NCBI GenBank assembly: GCA_911728435.2
Contig: OU452212.1
Span: 9,058,563-9,122,562, forward strand
Direction: 5' to 3'
DNA: 64,000 nucleotides
Source of the DNA: Apoderus coryli
Taxonomy: Eukaryota > Arthropoda > Insecta > Coleoptera > Attelabidae
Made by a program: the position numbers and the translations under genes. Positions 36,976 through 46,573 of this stretch are shown here, one piece after another; positions within the stretch are counted from its first letter, which is position 1, and each line of letters opens with the position of its first letter. The notes under the pieces were generated by a model that saw nothing but the letters and a program-made list of their open reading frames with translations, searched no databases and was not told the DNA's origin.

Positions 36976-37143
36976 ATTTAGTAAAAAAATATCGTCCACA
37001 AACATCGACACATATCCCATAGAAATATAACCCGGTAAATCATTCACAAACATCACGGGGCCCAATACACTTCCCTGTGGAAGTCCCACATCCGAAGTGC
37101 ACACATCAAACACAGCCTCACGTACTTTCAAAGTTTTTTCCAC
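36976..37143 (-). pseudogene. LINE reverse transcriptase fragment
   Basis: Minus-strand peptide has GLPQGSVLGPVMF, VNDLPGYISMG and FVDDIFLL (the YADD box as FVDD). Only the active-site neighbourhood remains. It begins right where the Crypton end stops. Confidence 0.75.
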
Positions 37144-37149
37144 AAAAAA

Positions 37150-37839
37150 CTTTAAAAATATCTCATAAATATAAAACGTACAATTTCAAACTGTTGTGTA
37201 TTTTTGGCTGCAATATTCTCTATAAAGCTCAATGATTATAAGCACCAAAATACAGTAGGTGTCTTTTATGCGTATAAATGGGAGCTTAAATGCTGGAGGG
37301 GGCCAATCTACAACAAATGCGTGTCCTATATATAAATCAAAACCACCCTTTACGTGTTTAGAACAGTCGAAACGCACGTTAGATTCGGAATACCTATCTA
37401 TCGCCAAAGTTAGCGGAAGTTTTTTTTTAATTTTGTTTTTGTGTGAGTTAATACCAAGTAATGTAGTGAAAGTTTGAAGAGTTTCTTTAAGGATATTTGA
37501 CAAACAGTTATCAAGGTAATTATGCTGAATTTATTCTGAACACAAATTATTAATTTTTGAAAAGACTATCTGAAACAAAAATATATTTTTACATCAGATT
37601 TGAAATGTATCAATGATTATTTTGATTTATTTTTGGAGTTGTAAATTCAACAATTACAAAATTGTTCTTTAAATATATGTGACTAAAATTTGCGACGTTT
37701 TGTTGCTACGCTCATCAGGCAGTTGATAATTATTTATAAAATAACACATAATTTATCAAATGTTTTTGTTTTGTTTATTATTTTCAGAAATTGACATTTT
37801 TATAAGTTGTAGTTTTTAAAAATTTAATTCTCATTAATT
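37150..37839. other. No gene seen upstream of tap
   Basis: AT-rich sequence. A Penelope-like motif (minus strand: CTGATGAGCGTAGC then AAAACGTC) lies at 37695-37720. Overlapping frames on both strands at 37186-37503 have no domain. Confidence 0.35.
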
Positions 37840-38208
37840 TATTAATATTTTCGCTTCATTTTTGTACAAGTTATTCAGTTGGGATTGTTGTTTCGACTAA
37901 TTGCCAGTTTCTCGGACTATGGCATACAGGGTGTCCAAAATTAATTTTTTTAAATGAAGTCATCTATTTTCAGTGTTACCTCGAGTATTATAACATTTCT
38001 GTTCACCTTTCGTGCTTTGTGTTTGAGGATGCAATGTTTTAATGATGAATTTAGAGCATTACTGTAAAAAGATCATCAACATCTTACTTGATTCTTAAAC
38101 AAAAACCAACTTGAACCTAAATTTGCGATTTATTAGGCAGTCGAGAAATGTTGGACAAAAACTTTGAGACAAAAATCAGTAGTTTTGTTTACACCCTGTA
38201 CATTTCTG
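37840..38208. mobile_element. ACAGGGTGTCC-end element, copy B
   Basis: CATACAGGGTGTCCAAAATTA (about 37923) faces TTTACACCCTGTACAT (about 38188). The about 80-bp upstream flank is homologous to the copy at 21.6 kb. It sits 180 bp before the tap coding exon. Confidence 0.6.
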
Positions 38209-38365
38209 CGGCTATAAAATTAAAAAAACGGAGTCTTATGGTTCTAATTACAAATAATTTTTATTTAGTCTCCTCAAAACCACATGTCCGTATCTCATCT
38301 GGTTATTGAAATATTTGACTTTGAAATGAAGGCAAAATTTAGTCCGGTCTGCTATTATTTTGGTT

Positions 38366-38390
38366 TATCTCTGTTTATTTTTTTGGCAGA
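38366..38390 (+). other. Probable splice acceptor of the tap coding exon
   Basis: A pyrimidine-rich tract (TCTCTGTTTATTTTTTTGGCAG) ends one base before the ATG, so the gene probably has an upstream non-coding exon. Confidence 0.55.
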
Positions 38391-39359
38391 ATGTTCCATT
38401 ACGACACCTCATCATACGACGATAGCTGTGACTCCGGATTCGAACTCTCCTTCAACTCGGAATCGACAGAATTCACAGATGACCGTAGCGATTACTTCGA
38501 CTTGGACCATCATGACTACAACACACCCCTAAAGCCGACTTCAACTGTCTGCGATCAAAATATCGATTTAAATTTGTATCACAAATTCAAACAAGCCTTT
38601 CATGGTAGTTTAATAGAATTGGATCGAAGACCCTCGACAACGAACTGGACTCGAGGCATCGAACCACCACCCTCATGTCGAAGAAATTTATTTGGAGCAG
38701 AGGAGAATACGATTACGAGTGATAAACCGAAAAAGAAGTACGCAACTGGACGTAATCGAGTGTCTCGCGCTAAAAGTCCCACGCAAATCTTACGCATTAA
38801 ACGGGTGCGTAGACTAAAAGCCAATGATCGGGAGCGTAATCGCATGCACATGCTGAATGAAGCGCTAGAGCGATTACGATGTGTTTTACCAACATTTCCT
38901 GAAGATACCAAACTAACGAAGATAGAAACATTGCGATTTGCCCATAATTATATTTACGCGTTATCGCAGGCTGTCAACGATACAGAGAAATATGCGACGG
39001 ACGGCAACAATGTGGTTGTTAACGTCGGGAATGTGACAGTTGCGATAAGTAAAGATGGCCACAACAGTATAACCTCAAAATCGTGTTTTGATGAGCATCA
39101 ACGTCAAAATGCTGTTGTCACTAGCGGAACTATCAGTAATGCTAGTTTTATGCAGGATTATAATTTGTATGAAGCAAGTAGCTATTTTAATAACAACGAA
39201 CATGTTGCGGTGTTGCCGCATTGTAGTGAAAATCATAGTGCGAATAATGCATCGCCTAATCCAATTCAGTATAATAGTGAATTTTTTAATCATAGTAATG
39301 ATTTAAATTATAATAACAATGTTATGTATGACTATGGTGGTGGGTTTATTAAGGGATGA
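38391..39359 (+). CDS. tap: Neurogenin-family bHLH transcription factor, tap orthologue
   Basis: A 322-residue protein in one coding exon. The bHLH domain is at residues about 138-195: basic [20 protein letters not shown], then [20 protein letters not shown] and [47 protein letters not shown] and ALSQ are characteristic of neurogenins and Drosophila target of Pox-neuro, which bind E-boxes with Daughterless and specify or differentiate neurons. The N-terminus is acidic (Asp/Ser/Tyr-rich, likely activation region) and the C-terminus is Asn-rich. The residue after RNRMH is Met where most relatives have Asn. The ATG follows a probable acceptor. An AATAAA lies 270 bp downstream. Very secure at family level; tap rather than another neurogenin paralogue because insects usually have one. 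Confidence 0.95.
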   Translation: MFHYDTSSYDDSCDSGFELSFNSESTEFTDDRSDYFDLDHHDYNTPLKPTSTVCDQNIDLNLYHKFKQAFHGSLIELDRRPSTTNWTRGIEPPPSCRRNLFGAEENTITSDKPKKKYATGRNRVSRAKSPTQILRIKRVRRLKANDRERNRMHMLNEALERLRCVLPTFPEDTKLTKIETLRFAHNYIYALSQAVNDTEKYATDGNNVVVNVGNVTVAISKDGHNSITSKSCFDEHQRQNAVVTSGTISNASFMQDYNLYEASSYFNNNEHVAVLPHCSENHSANNASPNPIQYNSEFFNHSNDLNYNNNVMYDYGGGFIKG

Positions 39360-39631
39360 TTAAGAGTGTTTTATCTTTAATGTTTTTCCAAACTTTACAG
39401 GCAATGATGACGTGTCAGTTAGTGGTGTTTCTGCCATCTATACATCATCAGGTAAATTTTTATTTCTGAAAGTTCTAGTCACATTTTGACTGGGTATAAA
39501 ATTTTATTTTTTAAGAATTAAAGTGCAAATAAATTCTAGTCAATTACAGAAAGTGTTCTTATATGAAATATGTGATTTATTTTGTAAAATAGATGTATGT
39601 TTTTATATATGAAGATATATTATTGTAAAAA

Positions 39632-39637
39632 AATAAA
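39632..39637 (+). terminator. tap polyadenylation signal
   Basis: AATAAA about 273 bp after the tap stop, followed by TTTTTTGAGTACATTTTTGTTT, a plausible GT-rich downstream element. Confidence 0.5.
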
Positions 39638-39799
39638 GAGGGATATTTTTTGAGTACATTTTTGTTTATTATTTTTTGAATCTCGAAATAATTCAAGAAT
39701 TAATGTGCATTTTAAAAAAATGACACAAAATGGGCAAGCCTACATTGCCTTGTAATGAAGTTTTACAAAAATTCCTTTTTATAAAATTATTTTACACCT

Positions 39800-41350
39800 T
39801 TCAGGATTCAAAAAACTTTGTTATTTGTAGATTTAGAAGAAAAAGTCATTCTTTATAAAATGGTCTGCTTGTGTCAAAACTACAATTTCAAATACCAAAT
39901 TTCGATTAGTATACAAGGTATATCAAAAATAACATTGATTTTCTTGTTTTTTAAAAATAAAAAAGTATTTCTTCCTCCAAACTCTATCCAATGTGGATAG
40001 ATTTTGGAAGAGCAAAAACTTTTTTATTTGTAGATTTAGAAGAACAAGTCATTTTTTATAAAAACGTCTGCTTGTGTCAAAACTACAATTTCGAGTACGA
40101 AATTTACGATTACTATACAGGGTATATCAAAAATAACATTTTTAATGATTTTGATTTCCTTGTTTTTTTTTTTTTAATTTTATTATTTTAACAAGAAATC
40201 CCTTGCGGGATTTACCAGTCGTCTTGTAGTAGTCTTATCTATGACAAAAGTCATTGAGGGTTGTAAAAAAATAAATAAATAAATTAAAAAAAAAATTTTA
40301 AAAAAAATTAAAAAAAAAATTCAAGAAAAAAAAATTATAAAAAAAAAATTCAAGAAAATAAAATAAAAAAAAATATTTCAAAAAAAAATAAAAATTAAAA
40401 AAAAGTATTGCCAGAGCTAGGATTCGAACCTTCATTCATAAAAACCTTCAATCATAAAAAAAAAATAAAAAAAATCAAGAAAAAAAAAATAAAAAATAAA
40501 TTTTAAGAAAAAAATTAAAAAAAAATTCAAAAAAAAGTATTGCCAGAGCTAGGATTCGAACCCCTAACCTTCATTCATAAAAACCTTCATTCATAAAAAA
40601 AAAATAAAAAAAAAAATCAAGAAAAAAAAATTAAAAAAAAATTTCAAGAGAAAAAAATTTCAAAAAAAAAATTAAAAAAAAGTATTGCCAGGGCTAGGAT
40701 TCGAACCCCAAACCTTCATTCATATAAAAAAATAAAAAAAAAAAAATCAAGAAAAAAAAATTTCAAGAAAAAAAAATTTCAAGAAAAAAAAATTAAAAAA
40801 AAAAAATAAAAAAAAAGTATTGCCAGAGCTAGGATTCGAACCCCTAACCTTCATTCATAAAAAAAAATTCAAAAAAAAAATTAAAAAAAAAAAATTCAAG
40901 GAAAAAAAAAATTCAAGAAAAAAAAAATAAAAAAAAAATTCAAGAAAAATTAAAAAAAAGTATTGTCAGAGCTAGGATTCGAACCCCTAACCTTCATTCA
41001 TAAAAACCTTCATTCATAAAAATCAAAATCATTAAAAATGTTATTTTTGATATACCCTGTATAGTAATCGTAAATTTGGCATTTGAAATTGTAGTTTCGA
41101 CACAAGCAGAGGTTTTTATACAAAATGACTTTTTCTTCTAAACCTACAAATAAAAAAGTTTTTCTTCTTCCAACTTTATCCAATGAGTTTGGAAGAGCAA
41201 AAACTTTTTTATTTGTAGATTTAGAAGAAAAAGTCATTCTTTATAAAATGGTCTGCTTGTATCGAAACTACAATTTCAAATACCAAAAATAACATTGATT
41301 TTCTTGTTTTTTAAAATTAAAAAAGTTTTTCTTCTTCCAAACTCGATTTG
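39800..41350. mobile_element. Fold-back element with long inverted repeats
   Basis: The module TTAGAAGAAAAAGTCATTCT, GGTCTGCTTGTGTC, AAACTACAATTTC and ACAGGGTATATCAAAAATAACA occurs directly at 39826 and 40025, inverted at 41031-41195, and again directly at 41210-41350. The inverted pair 40000-40150 / 41031-41195 brackets an A-rich array. No protein is encoded; the short frames are readings of the repeats. Confidence 0.8.
40400..41012 (-). repeat. A-rich minisatellite carrying a tRNA B-box-like unit, 5 copies
   Basis: Five units near 40408, 40540, 40683, 40820 and 40962 contain TATTGCCAGAGCTAGGATTC followed by GAACCCCTAACCTTCATTCAT, separated by A-rich stretches. On the minus strand this reads GGGGTTCGAATCCTAGCTCT, which matches the pol III B-box consensus GGTTCGANTCC. 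No A-box is visible at tRNA spacing, so these are SINE-like remnants amplified in tandem rather than tRNA genes. Confidence 0.75.
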
Positions 41351-42012
41351 TAGACACATTCTATATGGCGAATTCTGGGTCATTAAGGATAGTTTCTTAG
41401 GGTTGAATGATAGCGTCCTTTTTTTTTTTAACCGGGTCCACCACTTAAAGGACTAGTTTAAAGCCAACCCAACCCAACCCCTCGAGGATGTGAAAGATCA
41501 AACAAATCGTATGGGTTCTAATTACACTTTAACTAGATGATTCCAAATTTACTTTCAATTAGAAATAGATCAAACATTTTTTTTTAATGTATGTAATTCT
41601 ATACTGCCCATAGATTTTTCGATAGCGGAAAGACAGTAGGTATAGAATCTGGACAGATGGCCGTTTAAAGAAAATACAGTGAAAATTTAATTATTCAAAG
41701 GGAGCAAATAAATAATTGCGCTTAGAGGGGTGTGGTTATAGAGCTATAGAACATTTTGGGCCAATCTGGTACAAAACGCCAAGGCAAATAAAGCTCAAAT
41801 AGTGTTGGTAGTGAAACTGGATGCTTTTATTATGCAGGGGTAAAAAAATTTCATGCAGATCAAATATTACATACTTGACTTGTATTTCCGCAATAAGCAA
41901 ATAGAGATCTGGTGTATATTCTAATTATTATTATTAGGCTGGTGGTGGATAGTTTTGTAAGGAAGCAAAATCTTTGTAATTTTTTGTTTCATGTTGTTGA
42001 AGAGTTTGTTCT
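41351..42012. other. Spacer with a dispersed satellite fragment
   Basis: 41381-41420 (CATTAAGGATAGTTTCTTAGG, TGATAGCGTCCT) is a piece of the 171-bp repeat at 16 kb. The rest is unremarkable non-coding sequence. Confidence 0.5.
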
Positions 42013-42015
42013 TTA

Positions 42016-43075
42016 TCTATTGGGTCTGCCAGATGACTTTTTTTTTTTGAAAATGCTATAAAAGAAAAACTGCTGAATATTTTCTCAAATTTCTTTTTTT
42101 ATTTGAAAGTACAATCCTTCCGGTTAATAATGACAAATAATTTCATTCAAATGGCTGCCTCGGCTGGCCATGCAGTAGCCTACACGATCGGTCCAATTTT
42201 TAAGCACATTATCGATTGTGTGCAGCTGTATTTCACCAATGGCTTCACGAATATTGTCCTTTCAAGCGTTAATTGTCTCTGGCTTGTCGGCGTAACACTT
42301 ATCTTTGACGGCACCCCACAAATAATAGTCCAACGGCGTCAAATCGCAGCTCCGAGGTGGCCAAACGACATCAGCTCTGCGGCTGATAATGCGATCTTCA
42401 AAAACAGGGCGCAAAACATCGAGTGTAGCTTCGGCTGTGTGGCACGTAGCGCCGTCCTGTTGAAACCAAATGTTGCCAATATCCTCCTCTTCAATTTTTG
42501 TGAACAAAAATTCGTTCAACATGGCCCGATAACGATCGCCATTGACTGTAACGCCACTCCTTGCTCATTTTCGAAGAAAAATGGCCCAATTATGCCTCCG
42601 GACCAAAATCCGCACCAAACAGTAATTCGTTTTGGGTGCATCGGCGTTTCAATGTATGCGTGCGGGTTTTCTGTGCCCCAAATGCGACAATTTTGTTTGT
42701 TTACATACCCGCCAAGATCAAAATGAGCTTCATCTGAAAAGATGATTTTTTTGGCAAAATCGGCATCTTCTGTAAGTCGATCGCAGGCCCACTGAACGAA
42801 GCAAAAACGCATTGGATGGTCAGTTGGCTTCAACTCCTGAACCAATTGGACTTTGTATGGCGTCATACCAAGGTCTTTATGCAAAATTCGTCTCAATGAT
42901 GTCTCTGAAATGTTCAATTGTTGAGACCGACGGTGAATTGATGTTGATGGCGCTTCACGCACAGTTTCTGCCACAGCAGCAATATTCTCGGGTGTACGCA
43001 GCAAGATTTTGCTTCTTTCGACCAATCGACCTTCTAATATCAGTTCGCGCACAACGCCAAGGTAGGTATTTTAAG
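42016..43075 (-). pseudogene. DD41D (rosa-type) mariner transposase, copy 1, lacks N-terminus
   Basis: The minus strand encodes the catalytic domain: TPENIAAVAE, LRRILHKDLGMTPYK, IIFSDEAHFDLGGYVNKQNC (first Asp), IWFQQDGATCHTA (second Asp) and DLTPLDYYLWG (third Asp). There are 41 residues between the second and third Asp, the hallmark of the DD41D group. One base is missing near 42552 compared with the copy at 52.8 kb, shifting the frame. The DNA-binding N-terminus is replaced by unrelated sequence before TPENI. A terminal inverted repeat, TATTGGGTCTGCCAGATGAC, marks the outer end at about 42019. Confidence 0.9.
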
Positions 43076-43619
43076 AAAATGAATTTCTAAATGATTTCAA
43101 CATAAGCAACACAATAAAAGTTTTAACGTCAATAAAAAGGATAACGTTTTGTTATGTTTACGGGTTTAAAGGCTTTAAAATGTAATGAGCGTAAAAGCTG
43201 TATTGTAGCCTTACCTATAATAAAAGCAGAAACATATACATAGTATAAAATTTGGCATGGTTATACCGCTCACAATAGAGTGAGTTAGTTCTATACAAAA
43301 AAAAAAACTCTAGCGCATATATAGGGTTGATGAAATATGGAGACCAACCCTTTCGTGAGGGGCGTTCTTTCAAATACATATTATAATAATAATGTACCGT
43401 CTGAACGAGGCTTATTAATAGTCCATGCCACTCTAGGCCTGTTTAACATATTAAAACTATTTACATATGACACTTCATCAACATCACATAGAGTTAGTGA
43501 CGCTGGTTCTTCGGAAATTAGAGGCGACCATATATTGTTAAGGTCTTGCAATATTAAATACCATTTGTACATCCCAAGAAACAAAAATTGGCAATACCAA
43601 CGTAAAGATGTAATTTACG
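43076..43619. other. Between mariner and Crypton copies, no gene seen
   Basis: The frame at 43337-43639 has no recognisable domain and overlaps an opposite-strand frame. Probably further transposon debris. Confidence 0.35.
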
Positions 43620-45097
43620 TCTTGATAATACCGAGATAATTTTGTCATAGAGAATGCCAAAAGCGTGTTGCTTGCAACTCGCTTGAAGGATTCTCTATGA
43701 CAAAATTTTGAGTATTTATCAAGGCCCGAGGAGTATTCGATAAGATAATTTTTTACTTTGTAGATATCAAAAATTTGATTGTCAATCTGACGTTTAATAA
43801 TTTTCAATACAAAATGTATTAGTTTTAATCAAACAAATATTATTAATTTTTATTTAAAACTGCGGTTGTGAAAAGTACAATTGGTAAAGGTTAAATTGGA
43901 AGAAGAGTTTGCTGAAGTTGACGGATTGTTAATTTCCACTGTTGAAGAAATTCCTCGCATGGTGTTGATTATTTCACCATGGCGTTCTTGGTTAATATTC
44001 AAGTACGGTTTAATTGAATTAGAGCTGCTATGTCTTGTTATTTTTATTAATTGCTGTACAGGAATTCCTTTATTTGCCAAATGGCTAACTGCAGTTGATC
44101 TGTTCGAATGATTGGATATCTTTTTACACTTAGTATCCAAACCAACAGCTTGCGCGGATGATTTGGTCCACATATTAATTGTGTTCTTGCCTACCGGTAT
44201 ATTGCCAAACCATGTGTCACTTTCACGATTTGGTCTCAAGAATAGGCGACTGGAAGTAATATTTTTCCCCCTTTTGGACAATAATTTATGGAATAACCGA
44301 ACAGGGCATGCACTTTCGTTTGCAATATTTGGAACAAGCCACTTACTATTTGTACAACTTTTCGATCCTCCTTGGCATGTTTTACTGAATATTGGATTGT
44401 ATTCAATTCTGTTGGTTGGCGTTCCATCATTATTTTTCTCAATCGTGAAATAATCTATAAGGCAATCAGCTGGTTCACCACCTCGTCAAGTTAACTCAAC
44501 AGCTACAATATGGTAAAAATTTTTGTAAACCTTCTGGTGTACATTCATCCCATAATCCAATGATTCTAGCCAAATCACTTGAACTCAAATTTGATGAACT
44601 GCATTTTCGTTTGTTTGGATCCTGCTGTAATCTTTTACGTTTTGCATTTCTTGCATCTCGCGCATTTTTGAATATCACACTGGTAAACGGGTCGAATACA
44701 ATTTTGAAGTCATTGAAGTATTTTTCCTGGAGTAGCCTACTCGTAGTATTCCAAATTGTTTTTACAGTTGCTTCTTTATATTCAGTTCCGTCAGCTTTTC
44801 CCATATTTACCGCATAATCTTTCAATATATAAGCCAAATTATGCAAACTCGTTTCAGCATTCAGTATTTTTTGGTATATTATTAGATATAATATCATTAA
44901 TTGCATCGTTAGATGCAATACCAAATCTTCGCGACATTTTTAAACCAGTTGTCAGTTTGACGTTTAATTAATTTTTAATAAAAAAAACACCAAACTGAAA
45001 ACACCACATGTAGGGTATTATCGCTGTAATCCAGAGGAGATTGGATGAAATTTGACACATGACTTCAAATTAAGTAATTTGATTGCTTACTATCCTT
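43620..45097 (-). pseudogene. Crypton-like tyrosine recombinase element, copy 1 (most complete)
   Basis: Reads on the minus strand from about 45097 to 43620. Conceptual order: SLHNLAYILKDYAVNMGKAD; a DUF3504-like core (TIWNTTSRLLQEKYF, DFKIVFDPFTSVIFKNARD); WRGGEP-type box with the first Arg; a Cys-rich C.GGSKSC stretch; GKNTINMWTKSSAQAVGLD; NHSNRSTAVSHLANKG (His and Arg); ITRHSSSNSIKPYLNIN (His, Tyr nucleophile). The catalytic R-H-R-H-Y set is recognisable. The tryptophan codon before RGGEP is TGA here but TGG in copy 3, and frames change near 44480, so it is inactive. The 3' end carries a hairpin (ATTTTGTCATAGAGAAT at about 43638 and its inverse at about 43690) shared with copy 2. DUF3504 proteins derived from Cryptons are also known as host genes, but decay and multiple copies argue for a transposon. 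Confidence 0.85.
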
Positions 45098-46573
45098 TCC
45101 ATAAGTATTACGCTGTTAAAAATCTCGTCTCTCGTGCAAGTCCGACAAGAAAGTCATGTTGTATGTTGTGAGAATTTAAAGCATAATCACAGAATACTCT
45201 ATTTAATACCAACATAGTTATTTACCTAACGAGTGCGGAAAGTAGTACTTTTCTGGCACGCGGCGATAGTTGACCGAACGACGCGGAGTGAGTTAAAAAA
45301 TAAAAATATATTCCGAAACTTGGTCAGCAGAAATTAGAGCTGGCATCTGCATAGGGAGTCAGCTCTACAGCTTTCTTGGTTATCGATATCTGCTTGAGCA
45401 GCAACCGTACTTACAGTTTTTGTTTTGTATTTGAGCCATGATCTATTAGAACTCTATTAAGATTTAATGTGATAAAGCCATCTGTCATCTGTCTCACCTG
45501 CACCGAGGGAAAATGCTTCACAAAAAACTGGAAAATAATTCTACCGTGAAAATGGATAAAAACGTTGTATAGATAATAAAAAAACTACATCCCTATATTG
45601 ACTAAAAAATAAAACTTCTAACGTTTTTGTCTGGCATTAAAAATATTATCGACGCGGGAGCCCAACACCTCTATTTTATTCATTTTGAGCATTTACTCTT
45701 TTTGTACTTTGTCATTTGGAATAATCTACAGGTACATCACAGATGCATTGTATTCATGCGCGTTCAATAGAATATAAAAAGGGACAATTTATAGGGTATA
45801 AGTTGTTGTGATTATGCATAAAAAGTCTAAATATGCCTTGACAAAATTACTTATATGTTTATTATCATTTGAACAATAAAATAACACTCATTAATACCAG
45901 CCACACGCACCAGATTTCTGGCACGTGCTAAATTTGAGACATCTATCCAGCTTCTAGTGTTTGGAAGGTCTCCGTTACGTCTACACGTGTCTGACACGTG
46001 TGGCTGTTCAACTTTCAACACATGGGACACGCAAAGTGGTTAAAAAAGTAACACTTTTCTTTTATACTATTATTAGGTCATATTAACAGGCCTGCTCTAT
46101 TTAAGTAGCATTAGGATGATGAATTAAGTACTTGAGAGTATGATACTATTTTTTTAAGGTTATGGGAACCATATTTTTTAATCATAACATTATTTTCTCA
46201 TGGGAACTTTGTATTAAAAAAAATTACGAAAATAGAAACAGCGGACTTTTATTTTAAACAATCCAATCCAGTCATATAACTTTAGATGTCTCAAAAGTAC
46301 GACATTAGACGTTGCATTTTGCACCAATAAAAACACTTGAGTTCCCGACTTTCAGACCATTCGAGATATCATAGACTTTTCGCGACTTCTACAACAAACG
46401 TTGACTGCAATGAATGCTAGCTCAAGAGTAATTATTTCACGTAATCCAGAAGTCTTCCCAATCTAATTCTCCGACGCCATCAATCGGAAGCCATGAGCCT
46501 GAAACGCATGAGAAGTAGCGGTCGTTTAGAGTCTTTCCTTGTGCGAACTGGACGAGATAAGAATACAGAATTA
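45098..46573. other. Intergenic, no gene seen
   Basis: No open frame of note. ACACGTGTCTGACACGTGTGG near 45988 holds two CACGTG E-box palindromes in an inverted arrangement; function unknown. Confidence 0.35.

Noticed and set aside
40400..41012. tRNA genes or a CRISPR-like array
   Set aside because: Only the T-arm/B-box side of a tRNA is present, with no A-box or acceptor pairing. The regular spacing is a minisatellite in a eukaryotic genome, not a CRISPR.
42103..42726. 207-codon plus-strand frame
   Set aside because: Antisense reading of the DD41D mariner transposase copy 1.
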